A DNA stretch of 64,000 nucleotides from Paenibacillus sp. JQZ6Y-1 (lineage in GTDB: Bacteria > Bacillota > Bacilli > Paenibacillales > Paenibacillaceae): NCBI RefSeq assembly GCF_040719145.1, contig NZ_JBFDUZ010000002.1, forward strand, positions 310,001 through 374,000. Direction: 5' to 3'. Made by a program: the position numbers and the translations under genes. Of the stretch, positions 16,885 to 25,668 are shown in pieces. Positions within the stretch are counted from its first letter, which is position 1, and each line of letters begins with the position of its first letter. Below the pieces are notes generated by a model. It did no database searches. It worked only from the letters and a program-made list of their open reading frames with translations, and was not told where the DNA came from.

Positions 16885-19236
16885 ATGGACAAATATCAGC
16901 GCTTATTTATTAAACAAATGAAGGAAAAAATCAGGGAAATGACCCGGCCCGGCCAGTTTAGCACAGAAGCGGAGCTGTATCGCCTGCTGCATTCGGTAAA
17001 AGGTACGGCAGGAACGATTGGACTGGACGACTGGTTCCAGGCTGCTTCGGAGCGGATTGACCAGCTGGATTCGGAAGGAGAACGCCAGTGGGAGGCAAAG
17101 GAAGCGCGCGAACTGCTGGCGCCACTTGCCTATTTGCTGCTGGCTGCTGGTGATGATCTGGAGGAAGAGGGAACAGATGATGTAGCGGATGAGCAGGAAT
17201 CAGCGGAAACCGAGCTGCCTGCTTATCTTGGTACATTGCTAGTGGTAGATGACGATCTCAGTCTGCTGCAAATGCTCAAGGATTATCTGGAACGTCTCGG
17301 CTATATGGTATTAGCAACACCGGATGCAGGACGTGCGCTGGAGTTATTTTATAGTATGAAGCCGGATTGTGTAGTACTGGATATCGTGTTACAAGGCAGC
17401 AACGGTCTGGATCTGTTGCAGGAAATGCAGGCACGTAGCGAGCAGTATTTGATTCCGATTGTCATGATTAGTGCGAGCAATAACCGGGAGACGCGGATTC
17501 GTGCTTATGAATCCGGTGCAGATGATTTTATCGGTAAGCCGCTGGATGTCGAGGAATTTGCAGTGCGTGTGAAGCGTCAAATCTCACGTCGTCTCAAGCT
17601 GAATACGCTGCTGATGACAGACGAGTTGACGGGTGCGTATAACAATACGTATTTTGCACAGGAACTAGTGCGTCATTTGCAGCGTTTGCCAGAGCGTCCA
17701 GAACCGTCGGTGCTGACACTGTTTGATTTGGACAGCTTCCGCTATATCAACGAGCGGTTTGGCTATACAGAAGGCGATCGACTACTCAAGCATTTCTCTG
17801 ATCTGGTGAAGCCGTCGCTTGGGCCGCTTGATATTTGGGCGCGTGACCGTCATGATCGGTTTTACTTGCTGCAACCGGGCATGAGTGAGAAGGAAGCGGC
17901 TTCGTTTGCCAATCAATTGCTGGCGAAGTTAGAACAGGAAGAACATCATGCAGGATCGGAAAGCTATCATATCTCGTTCTCGGCTGGTGTTCTGGAATTA
18001 AAGCCGGGCATGACAGCACCATTTTGTTATGATCGAATTCTGCGTATTGTGGCAGAGGCGAAGCGCCGTCATGATGGAGTGATTGTTGTCCCAGAGCGCC
18101 GTGCATTGGAGCATAGCCCATCACTGCGTCTGAGCGATACGGTACGTCAGACGCAAACAGCAGTACCAGATGATCGACCTGTGTATACAGCACCTACCAA
18201 TTCCTCCAATGAAGCCGAATCTGTGAAGCCGGATCGTCTCGCTGCATCCGCCCCTTCTTCTCCGCAGGATACGGCAGTAACGCCTTCCTCCCAGAGCGAT
18301 ACAGGTGAGCATCATCCTTCACCGATCATTGAAACGGAGCAAAAAATGGATTCACTGCTGTCTAATTTGTCTTCTCGTCTACAAAAGCATGCCAATCATG
18401 AGCCGCTATTCTCAGCGGATTCAGAAGATACACGTTTGTCAGACACATCCTCGTCGTCACGTCATGCTGCTGGAGATCAGCGTAGTGCTGCTTCAGCGGA
18501 AGATCAGCCAGAGGTGGTACAGCCAGTGATTTTGCCAGACAATGATCTGATTCATGAGCCGGATCTGGACGAAGCAGCAGGCAGTCCAGCAGGAGAAGCT
18601 CCTGCGCCGTTCCATGAAACTGGACAAGAACGCCGTTCAGCAGTTGCTGCTGGATCGGTTGTATTACCGAATGAAACGTCTGTGCAGTCAGCACCGACAT
18701 TCCGTGCAGATACGATCCGTGAAGCGGCAACGACCGATACTGGCACACGCCGACTGGAATGGGTGGACCGCGATGAGAAGCTGCTGCAACAGAATGCACG
18801 TGCTGAGGTGCAGCACGCACCAGTACCGCCAGTAGATATTCGCTCATGGCGACTGGCGATTATTGACGACGATGATCTGATTCGTAATATGCTGACCAAG
18901 CGTCTGGCAGGGATTCAGGTCGATCACCGTCTAGATGTACGAGCGTTTAGTGATGGCGAGGACTTTTTCAGTGATGGCTGGCATAACGAGGATACACAAT
19001 ATTTGCTGATTCTCGACCGTATGATGCCACGTATGAATGGTATGGAAGTACTGCGTCGTCTCCGCTCCTCTGAGAATCGTAGTCGCTATACGGTGCTGAT
19101 GCTGACTGGGGTTGGCGATGACCGTGAAGTGGCGGAAGCGATTAGCGCTGGTACGGATGATTATTTGACCAAGCCTTTTAGTATTGTGGAGCTGGAAGCC
19201 CGTATTCGGCGGTTGCTAGGGAGGATGAGAGCATGA
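16885..19236 (+). CDS. Hpt-REC-degenerate GGDEF-REC signalling protein
   Basis: A 783-residue cytosolic protein with four modules. An N-terminal Hpt-like helix bundle carries LLHSVKGTAGTIGL with His36. A receiver spans about 116-235 with Asp166 in VVLDIVLQG. A GGDEF-fold domain spans about 240-390 (LMTDELTGAYNNTYFA, FDLDSFRYINERFGY), but the catalytic loop reads RDRHDRFYLL instead of RxGGDEF, so diguanylate cyclase activity is not expected. A Ser/Pro/Glu-rich linker of about 250 residues follows. The last receiver spans about 654-783 with Asp711 in LILDRMMPRMNG. The modules suit an internal His-Asp relay whose output is a catalytically dead, possibly ligand-binding GGDEF. The ATG follows GGGAGGG. 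Confidence 0.9.
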   Translation: MDKYQRLFIKQMKEKIREMTRPGQFSTEAELYRLLHSVKGTAGTIGLDDWFQAASERIDQLDSEGERQWEAKEARELLAPLAYLLLAAGDDLEEEGTDDVADEQESAETELPAYLGTLLVVDDDLSLLQMLKDYLERLGYMVLATPDAGRALELFYSMKPDCVVLDIVLQGSNGLDLLQEMQARSEQYLIPIVMISASNNRETRIRAYESGADDFIGKPLDVEEFAVRVKRQISRRLKLNTLLMTDELTGAYNNTYFAQELVRHLQRLPERPEPSVLTLFDLDSFRYINERFGYTEGDRLLKHFSDLVKPSLGPLDIWARDRHDRFYLLQPGMSEKEAASFANQLLAKLEQEEHHAGSESYHISFSAGVLELKPGMTAPFCYDRILRIVAEAKRRHDGVIVVPERRALEHSPSLRLSDTVRQTQTAVPDDRPVYTAPTNSSNEAESVKPDRLAASAPSSPQDTAVTPSSQSDTGEHHPSPIIETEQKMDSLLSNLSSRLQKHANHEPLFSADSEDTRLSDTSSSSRHAAGDQRSAASAEDQPEVVQPVILPDNDLIHEPDLDEAAGSPAGEAPAPFHETGQERRSAVAAGSVVLPNETSVQSAPTFRADTIREAATTDTGTRRLEWVDRDEKLLQQNARAEVQHAPVPPVDIRSWRLAIIDDDDLIRNMLTKRLAGIQVDHRLDVRAFSDGEDFFSDGWHNEDTQYLLILDRMMPRMNGMEVLRRLRSSENRSRYTVLMLTGVGDDREVAEAISAGTDDYLTKPFSIVELEARIRRLLGRMRA

Positions 19237-20351
19237 ATCATCTGAGCACGGAACAGGTGCTGATTATTATCGTCATCCTCTGTGTGATCATGCTGGTGGC
19301 ATTGCTGGGGCTGTACGGTTATTTGGCACTACGCAAGGCAACATATAACAAACGCAGATTAACGATATATGAGATGGTACGCGATCTGGAATTGCCGGAT
19401 TCGGCGCTAGAGCATTATCTGGCTACCGGAGAAACCTCGCGCCGTTTGTCTACCAAAGAACCGTATCGGATGGAGGCGGTGCAGGAAGCTTTGCAGCATC
19501 GTCTTGCCGTAACGCGTGCACCGGAAGAGCGTATGCGAATTTATGAGTTTGCAGAGCGTTATTTTTCTGGGCATTATAAGCAGGCGCTGCGCAGCTCACA
19601 ATGGAGTACTCGTATGAATACACTGCTCTGGATTGAGCAGTTTCGGATGAATACACTGGAAAATGAGTTGATCAGCTGGATGAAAAATCCGAAATGCTCG
19701 GAAGAGGAGCATTTTCAGATTTTGCGTGTATTGTCCAAGCTGAGCAGTGAGCAGCTAGTTGACTTTCTACGCGATGGCGATCATGAGCTGTCGGACAGTC
19801 AGCTGTTGCAAATTCTGTTGCCATTGAATGAGGAGATGCGCAACCGGATGCTGCGCGAATTTGATCGCTTTCCTTATCGGGTGCAGTGCAGTCTGATCGA
19901 TGCGCTGCGTATTAACAATATCCGCTCCGCTGAGGTACTGAGCCTGCTGGAACGCCAGCTGGCTGCGGGTGATAGCGAATTGCGTATTCGCGCGTTGAAG
20001 GCAATCTCCAACTTTGGCTATCTGTCACCGGAAGCCACACGTCAGTTGCTAAATGTATTGGAGCGCGAGCACGACTATCCAGAAACACAAACTACATCTT
20101 GGCCGGAACGCCTGATGCGTGCCAAAGTGATGGGCAATATCCATGAGGATGTATTCGTATCTTATCTGATGGAAATGCTCGGCGATTCGGCGTATCGGGT
20201 ACGCCAGCAGGCAGCTGAATCGCTGTCTGGTTACAAAAACGGACTGGAGCTGCTGAAAAAAGTAGCTGCCGGCGAACATGCGGACCGCTATGCACGCGAA
20301 ATGGCGGAGGAGACGCTGGAAAGGAAACAATATGAGCGGAATCTGGCTTGA
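19233..20351 (+). CDS. Membrane-anchored HEAT-repeat protein
   Basis: A 372-residue protein with one N-terminal membrane segment (about 9-33, VLIIIVILCVIMLVALLGLY) and a cytosolic alpha-helical repeat region. HEAT-like pairs of helices are clearest at the C-terminal half, for example LRIRALKAISNFGYLSPEA and YRVRQQAAESLSGYKNGLEL. Such repeats serve as binding scaffolds. Its start overlaps the end of the preceding signalling protein by four bases (ATGA), and its own end overlaps the glycosyltransferase start by 20 bases. The position between a signalling protein and a synthase suggests an adaptor that links the two; that is inference. I do not recognise a named family. Confidence 0.85.
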   Translation: MNHLSTEQVLIIIVILCVIMLVALLGLYGYLALRKATYNKRRLTIYEMVRDLELPDSALEHYLATGETSRRLSTKEPYRMEAVQEALQHRLAVTRAPEERMRIYEFAERYFSGHYKQALRSSQWSTRMNTLLWIEQFRMNTLENELISWMKNPKCSEEEHFQILRVLSKLSSEQLVDFLRDGDHELSDSQLLQILLPLNEEMRNRMLREFDRFPYRVQCSLIDALRINNIRSAEVLSLLERQLAAGDSELRIRALKAISNFGYLSPEATRQLLNVLEREHDYPETQTTSWPERLMRAKVMGNIHEDVFVSYLMEMLGDSAYRVRQQAAESLSGYKNGLELLKKVAAGEHADRYAREMAEETLERKQYERNLA

Positions 20352-21813
20352 AACCATTGGCACCATTTTCGAGATTCTCGGCATCATTATTATGGTTTAC
20401 GTGGTCGTGGTCAGTCTGGTGTATGTGGTGCTGTTCTTTATCGCAGCCGCCAAGCTGAGTCGGGAAAAGGACGTCAACGAAGCCCAGTACGAGCAGGTGC
20501 TACAGGAAGAGCTAGCACCGCCGTTGTCGATTATCGTGCCTGCCTATAACGAAGAACTGAATATTGTTTGGAGTGTTCGCTCCCTGCTCGGGATCAACTA
20601 CAAGCAATTTGAAGTCGTGGTCGTTAATGACGGCTCCAAGGATCGGACCGCACAGGAACTGATCGATGAATTCGACATGGTTGAGATCAAGAGTCGGGTA
20701 CGCTGGTCTGGATTGGGTAAGGAAACGAAGCCGATTCGCGGCATTTACCGCTCGCTTCAGCACAACAATCTAGTGCTGGTCGATAAGGAAAATGGCGGTA
20801 AGGCAGATGCGCTGAATGTAGGCATCAACGTATGTCAGTATCCGTATTTTGCCTCGCTGGATGGCGATACGGTGCTGGACCAAGATGCTTTTATTAAGGT
20901 CATGAAGCCGATTATGGATGCCGGTCCGAATGAGGAAATTGTTGCGACGGGCGGCAGTGTTGGTATCGCTAATGGTAGTTATGTGGATAGCGGATATTTG
21001 AGCCGTGACAGTGTGCGATTATCGAACAAGCCACTGGTCGTGATGCAGGTAATCGAGTACCTGCGTGCCTTTTTGATGGGGCGGATTGGCTTGAGTCGTT
21101 ATAACCTGCTGCTGATCGTCTCCGGCGCCTTTGGTATTTTCAAAAAAAGCTGGGTGATCGAGGTTGGCGGTTACGATGTCAACACGATTGGTGAGGATAT
21201 GGAGCTGGTGGTAAGGCTGCATCGCCGGATTCAGGAGAAAAAGAGCAAGGCACAGATCGTCTATGTGCCCGATCCAGTCTGCTGGACGGAAGCGCCAGAG
21301 CAAGCCAAAATCCTGCGTCGTCAACGTACACGCTGGCATCGCGGCTTGTTCGAAAGTCTATGGAAAAACCGCAAAATGCTGATGAATCCACGTTACGGCA
21401 AAATCGGCATGATCTCTATGCCATACTTCCTGTTCGTTGAACTACTCGGACCGGCGGTGGAACTGGCGGGGATTATTACGGTTATTACTGGGATTTTCCT
21501 AGATACAATTGATATTCGGATTACGATTATTCTCGCCTTCCTGATGCTGCTGTATGGCTCACTGTTGTCCATGGGTGCTGTGCTGTTCGAGGAATGGTGC
21601 TTTAAGCGTTACAATCGGGTATCCGATCTGACGCGGTTGTTCTTTTATGCGCTGTCGGAGACGCTCTGGTATCGTCCGATGATGACGTTCTGGCGCTTCG
21701 AAGGTCTGGTGCGCATTGCTGCCCGCAAAAAACACGCTTGGGGTGATATGGCACGCGGAGGTGTCATGAACACCAAGAAAACGGATAGCGGGGCAGGCGG
21801 AGGGAAGCCATGA
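20332..21813 (+). CDS. Processive family 2 glycosyltransferase (polysaccharide synthase)
   Basis: A 493-residue membrane glycosyltransferase of the cellulose/hyaluronan/poly-GlcNAc synthase type. Two hydrophobic stretches lie at about 5-42. The GT-A domain shows VPAYNEE, VVVNDGSKDRT, KADALNVGI, the DGDT metal-binding motif, GEDMELVVRLH and the processivity motif RRQRTRWHRG. Membrane segments follow at about 365-440. It probably both makes and exports a beta-linked polysaccharide using a UDP-sugar; the sugar cannot be told from sequence alone. The ATG at 20332 follows GGAAAGGA; an earlier in-frame start would lengthen the overlap with the HEAT gene. There is no C-terminal PilZ domain. Confidence 0.92.
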   Translation: MSGIWLETIGTIFEILGIIIMVYVVVVSLVYVVLFFIAAAKLSREKDVNEAQYEQVLQEELAPPLSIIVPAYNEELNIVWSVRSLLGINYKQFEVVVVNDGSKDRTAQELIDEFDMVEIKSRVRWSGLGKETKPIRGIYRSLQHNNLVLVDKENGGKADALNVGINVCQYPYFASLDGDTVLDQDAFIKVMKPIMDAGPNEEIVATGGSVGIANGSYVDSGYLSRDSVRLSNKPLVVMQVIEYLRAFLMGRIGLSRYNLLLIVSGAFGIFKKSWVIEVGGYDVNTIGEDMELVVRLHRRIQEKKSKAQIVYVPDPVCWTEAPEQAKILRRQRTRWHRGLFESLWKNRKMLMNPRYGKIGMISMPYFLFVELLGPAVELAGIITVITGIFLDTIDIRITIILAFLMLLYGSLLSMGAVLFEEWCFKRYNRVSDLTRLFFYALSETLWYRPMMTFWRFEGLVRIAARKKHAWGDMARGGVMNTKKTDSGAGGGKP

Positions 21814-22964
21814 AAAAAATCAAAGCATGGACATTCTGGCTGATCCCAATCCTTCTGGTCGCTCTGGCAATAACACCGTGGATCTGGTGGGAGGTGCAGC
21901 CAGATCAAAAGCTTCAGGTGGCGATTCTGGATAAAACCGTTCCTAACGATTCGTATCGTGAACATAAAGGGCTGATTTGGCTGCTCAATCAGCAGAAATA
22001 TGTCAAAGCCAATGGGCAAACCTACGATTACACCAAGGATTACTACGGCTTTTTCCCACAGGCAGACGGCAAGTATACAACGACCGAGCTGCCTGAGGAT
22101 ATGAAAGGCACGGACATGATCTATCTGGCGGACACGTATGGTGTGGAACGCGCGGAATATAAAGGTACAGGCACAGGAGACGATAACAGCTCTGCCGGTA
22201 CAGGCGATCTGTCGCAAGGGATTCTGTATGGCGGGTTGACTGCTACCGATGTACAGCGTATCAAGGCGGGCGTGGAAGGCGGCGGTGTGAAGACATTAAT
22301 CGCTGAATTCAACAGTCTCGCTACACCGACGAAGGAAAGTGTACGTCAGCAGATTTATCCGCTGATTGGAGCGGAATGGACTGGCTGGACGGGGCGTTAT
22401 TTTAGTGATTTGACACGCGGTGGCGAAGTGCCGGAGTTTCTAAGCGGCAACGGTACTGATCCGAATCAATGGCCCTACACCGGACCGGGTATCGTATTTG
22501 TTCACGAAGACGGACGCGTGGTTGTCCTGCAAGAAGGGAAGCAGATCGGTAGCGAAGGTGTACAGACGATTCTGACGACGCAGGGCAAGGCGCTCCTTGG
22601 GCTAGATGATACAGTACGCTACAACTACTGGTTTGATGTGATGAAGCCAGAGCAGGGTACGGATATACTTGCTACGTATGATCTGGGACTGACCAAGGAT
22701 GGTCGACAGAAGATGCAGGAAGCTGGCATTGAAGGCTCCTTCCCAGCGATTATTCGCCAGCAGCATGACAGCTATGTATCCTATTATTTTGCAGGCGATT
22801 ATGCCGATCATGATCAGTACCCATTCTGGCGCCGATACGAAGGCTGGGAAAATGTGAAACGCTGGTTTACATTTGATAAGCCGAACAGTGAAGATGCCTT
22901 TTACTGGCATATTTATGTGCCGCTGATGAAGTCGATTTTGGCGGAAACTGCTGCAAGCAAATAA
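21810..22964 (+). CDS. Membrane-anchored extracytoplasmic protein of unknown function
   Basis: A 384-residue protein with an N-terminal membrane anchor (about 7-29, FWLIPILLVALAITPWIWW) and an outside domain that I do not recognise. Visible features are a YDYTKDYYGFFP stretch, a Gly/Ser/Thr-rich linker at about 112-133, and repeated aromatic clusters (EWTGWTGRYF, FWRRYEGWENVKRWF) of the sort seen in carbohydrate-binding proteins. No catalytic motif is obvious. Its start overlaps the glycosyltransferase stop by four bases (ATGA), so it is the last gene of the cluster and the most likely partner outside the membrane for handling the polymer. That role is inferred from context. Confidence 0.8.
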   Translation: MKKIKAWTFWLIPILLVALAITPWIWWEVQPDQKLQVAILDKTVPNDSYREHKGLIWLLNQQKYVKANGQTYDYTKDYYGFFPQADGKYTTTELPEDMKGTDMIYLADTYGVERAEYKGTGTGDDNSSAGTGDLSQGILYGGLTATDVQRIKAGVEGGGVKTLIAEFNSLATPTKESVRQQIYPLIGAEWTGWTGRYFSDLTRGGEVPEFLSGNGTDPNQWPYTGPGIVFVHEDGRVVVLQEGKQIGSEGVQTILTTQGKALLGLDDTVRYNYWFDVMKPEQGTDILATYDLGLTKDGRQKMQEAGIEGSFPAIIRQQHDSYVSYYFAGDYADHDQYPFWRRYEGWENVKRWFTFDKPNSEDAFYWHIYVPLMKSILAETAASK

Positions 22965-22986
22965 AGGCAACCGCATAGTCGCAACT

Positions 22987-23026
22987 CTGTCAGAACTCGC
23001 GTTCTGGCAGGGATGGCGGCTTTTTT
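22987..23026 (+). terminator. Terminator of the six-gene cluster
   Basis: CTGTCAGAAC-TCGC-GTTCTGGCAG forms a ten-pair stem with one G-T pair, followed after ten bases by six Ts. It marks the end of the operon. Confidence 0.75.
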
Positions 23027-23217
23027 GCGCTCTTATTTGGATTTACTATAGACATGTTCTGTGATAATATCGCACTAATACATATAACAACCGAACATAT
23101 ATGAACAACCGGCAGCGCTACCGATGCGTTTTGCTGGTCATTCCTTTTTGCTATCATCTGTAGCTTTTGCTAGAACGTGTTGTCCGTCACGTCAAAACGT
23201 ACAGAGGAGGATGATCT

Positions 23218-23670
23218 ATGGACCACGTCGATCAATGTATTTTGCTTCATCTTCAACAGCAGGCTCGAATTTCTATGACGGATTTGGGCAAGGAAGTCGG
23301 TCTGTCGCAACCGGCGGTGACGGAACGGGTACGTCGAATGGAAGAGAGTGGTATTATCCAACAGTATCGTGCCATCGTCTCCCCAGAGAAAATCGGGCAT
23401 CAATCCACTGCCTACTATTTGTTTCATACGAGCGATGGACTGAACTTTGTCGAGTTCTGCCAGCAGACGGTAGAGATTGCCGAATGTCACCGCACAAGCG
23501 GCGAATACAATTATTTGCTCAAAGTCATCACTTCATCAATCCGCGAGCTAGAAGATTTTGAAAATCGGATCAGTATGCACGGTGATTATACGACGTTGAT
23601 CGTGCTATCCTCGCCGATTGATTACAAGCCATTATCACCCGCACTGTTAGAGGAAAAGCGTCCGGTTTAG
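23218..23670 (+). CDS. Lrp/AsnC-family regulator
   Basis: A 150-residue regulator with an N-terminal winged helix (ISMTDLGKEVGLSQPAVTER, about residues 18-37) and a C-terminal RAM-type ligand domain (SGEYNYLLKVITSSI, ISMHGDYTTLIVLS). Family members sense amino acids and form ring-shaped oligomers. The ATG has GGAGGATG before it. It stands alone and faces the chromate transporter genes, which have their own Lrp-type regulator at 25018-25503; the two differ clearly in sequence. A target cannot be named from the window. Confidence 0.88.
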   Translation: MDHVDQCILLHLQQQARISMTDLGKEVGLSQPAVTERVRRMEESGIIQQYRAIVSPEKIGHQSTAYYLFHTSDGLNFVEFCQQTVEIAECHRTSGEYNYLLKVITSSIRELEDFENRISMHGDYTTLIVLSSPIDYKPLSPALLEEKRPV

Positions 23671-23700
23671 CAGTCTATGGCTATCATAGTCCACAACACG

Positions 23701-23755
23701 AAAGAGACCTGTCCTTGCTAGGCATACTATGCCTTTGCAGTGACAGGTCTTTTGT
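23701..23755. terminator. Bidirectional terminator
   Basis: AAAGAGACCTGTC pairs with GACAGGTCTTTT between the convergent Lrp gene and the chromate transporter operon. The A-run and T-run allow action on both strands. Confidence 0.75.
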
Positions 23756-23802
23756 GATCACTCCTCCCTGATCAGAAGAAGCAAGCAGCGATACAGGTAA
23801 CT

Positions 23803-24366
23803 TTACATAAAATAAGGCAAAGCGAACGCGCCATACGCAAACGCCGCCAAAATGACAAACGCCGGATGAATCTTGCGAATTTGCATCGCCCAAAAAGCGA
23901 TAGCGGCAATAATGAGCGATTGCCACAGTCCAATGGATGTGTACGATTCTTGCGCCAGTTGCCATGTCAAAATGAGCATCAGTACTGCGATGACCGGTTG
24001 CACGAGCAGCGTTAGCCCTTTTACTACCGGCGAGGTGCGATACTTTTGCAGTAGCTTTAGCAGCACGATCATCGCTACTGCCGACGGAATAACTGTAGCG
24101 CCGAGCGCGATAAGCAGGCCCGGAATACCAGCAACATTAAAGCCGACAAAAGCAGCAATCTTGGTAGCAATCGGTCCGGGTAACGTATTACCAAGCGCCA
24201 GCACATTGGAAAATTGCGTATCATTCAGCCAATGGTAATGGGTAACGATCTCATTGTACATCAGCGGAATTGAAGCAGGGCCGCCGCCGTAGCCGAGTAC
24301 ATTGGCAAGGAAGAATCCCCATAACAATTGTAGCCAATCTAGCCAATCCAAGCTTGTGGTCATCAT
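23803..24366 (-). CDS. ywrA: Chromate transporter subunit, short ChrA (YwrA-like)
   Basis: A 187-residue integral membrane protein equal to one half of a full-length ChrA. The family motif NVLGYGGGPASIPLM is near residue 20, then ALGNTLPGPIATKIAAFVGF, and about five membrane segments. Short ChrA proteins work as pairs, with the two halves in opposite orientation, to export chromate. Its ATG overlaps the stop of its partner (24363-24366), giving tight coupling, and GGAGGTG stands before it. The order Lrp regulator, half 1, half 2 matches B. subtilis ywrC-ywrB-ywrA. Confidence 0.9.
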   Translation of the reverse strand: MMTTSLDWLDWLQLLWGFFLANVLGYGGGPASIPLMYNEIVTHYHWLNDTQFSNVLALGNTLPGPIATKIAAFVGFNVAGIPGLLIALGATVIPSAVAMIVLLKLLQKYRTSPVVKGLTLLVQPVIAVLMLILTWQLAQESYTSIGLWQSLIIAAIAFWAMQIRKIHPAFVILAAFAYGAFALPYFM

Positions 24367-25013
24367 ACGGCACCTCCATTGCCGGAACGGCGATTTCGCA
24401 ACCAGTTCACCAGCTTAAAGTGAAAGGCACCGTAAAGCAGGAAGGCAGCGATTACTATAGCGGCATGCACATGAAGCACCTGTAGCAGAATGAAGACAAG
24501 AAGGAATAAAACAATGCCAAGCGTCTTGCCAAGCCCCTTGACCGCCTTTTCGCCAAATTCGTATGCCATGACACCCAGCATCACGGCAATAACCGGTACA
24601 ACGGCGGCGATCATGCCTTGAATCATTTTCGACTCACTCAGAAAAGCGACCGCTGATAGCAGAAGAATCATCGCTACGCAGGAAGGAACGATATGCGCCA
24701 GAATCGCAACGATGGCACCCAATGTACCTTTGCTGCGATAGCCGAGATACGCCGCCATCTTGGTAGCAATTGGTCCGGGCAGCGCATTGCCGAGCGCCAA
24801 AATCTCACCGAATTCATCATCGCTGATCCAGCGGTAACGCGTGACGGCTTCATATCGAAATAGCGGCATAACCGACGGACCACCGCCGTAGCCGAGAATA
24901 CCAGTCCGCACCATCGCCCAGCATAATTCGCCATACGTTGCCTCGCGGAAGGGTGGTGGGGAGTCGCTGCTGTTCGGAGCGGCAGCAGGATTGGATGCAT
25001 TGGATATGTTCAT
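24363..25013 (-). CDS. ywrB: Chromate transporter subunit, short ChrA (YwrB-like)
   Basis: A 216-residue short ChrA, partner of the gene at 23803-24366. It has GILGYGGGPSVMPLFRYE and ALGNALPGPIATKMAAYLGY, plus about five membrane segments. Compared with its partner it has an extra N-terminal tail of about 30 polar residues rich in Ser, Pro and Asn. It starts four bases after the Lrp-type regulator stop, so the three genes form one operon transcribed leftwards. Export of chromate is known for the family; other oxyanions remain possible. Confidence 0.9.
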   Translation of the reverse strand: MNISNASNPAAAPNSSDSPPPFREATYGELCWAMVRTGILGYGGGPSVMPLFRYEAVTRYRWISDDEFGEILALGNALPGPIATKMAAYLGYRSKGTLGAIVAILAHIVPSCVAMILLLSAVAFLSESKMIQGMIAAVVPVIAVMLGVMAYEFGEKAVKGLGKTLGIVLFLLVFILLQVLHVHAAIVIAAFLLYGAFHFKLVNWLRNRRSGNGGAV

Positions 25014-25017
25014 TGGT

Positions 25018-25503
25018 TCAGAGCCTCATTCCCATCCGGCTTTTATAACGCGTAATTAGCACTTGGCAGTCTACGCTCATAATTCCCGGCATTGTGTATA
25101 GTTTGTCCTTCAAAAAGGTTTCCATCTCATGATTGTCACGGAATAGCCCGTGCATATGCAGCTTACTCGGTCCAGTCATATGGTACAGGCTGGTTACGAC
25201 CGGCTCCTCGGCAAGCATATCTGCCGTTTCATGCAGATGCTTCGGCTCCACCTCGACATTGAAAAAGGCAGATACGGCAATGCCGATCTTCGCTGGATTG
25301 ATCACAGCGGCAAAACGTTCAATAATACCGTTCTCGATCAGTGTGTGCACACGCGCCTGTACAGCCACTCGAGACAGACCAATATCCTTGGCAAGATCGG
25401 TATAGGATATGCGTCCGTTCTGGTTTAAAATAGCAATAATCCGGCGATCAATGTCATCAATATCGACCGGCAGCATATCGTCAGACGGCTGGGAAGGATT
25501 CAT
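25018..25503 (-). CDS. ywrC: Lrp/AsnC-family regulator of the chromate transporter operon (YwrC-like)
   Basis: A 161-residue Lrp-type regulator: winged helix ([20 protein letters not shown], about residues 34-53) followed by a ligand domain with [19 protein letters not shown]. The ATG at 25503 follows AAGGAGTG. It is the first gene of the operon with the two short ChrA genes and is divergent from the amidase gene at 25669, so the 165-base AT-rich gap is where it would bind. Control of chromate export genes by this kind of regulator is known from the equivalent B. subtilis arrangement. Confidence 0.88.
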   Translation of the reverse strand: MNPSQPSDDMLPVDIDDIDRRIIAILNQNGRISYTDLAKDIGLSRVAVQARVHTLIENGIIERFAAVINPAKIGIAVSAFFNVEVEPKHLHETADMLAEEPVVTSLYHMTGPSKLHMHGLFRDNHEMETFLKDKLYTMPGIMSVDCQVLITRYKSRMGMRL

Positions 25504-25668
25504 CGTTCATCACTCCTTGTATTTTGATAGATTATGTCATCCATATGTCATTTTCACTTTCTTTTTGACTGCAAAATAATACTTTTAATTACAATATGAA
25601 TAAATATATAATGATAAATAATCGATTTCAATATAAAAATGTATTTTGCTTGCCAGGGAGGAATCATC

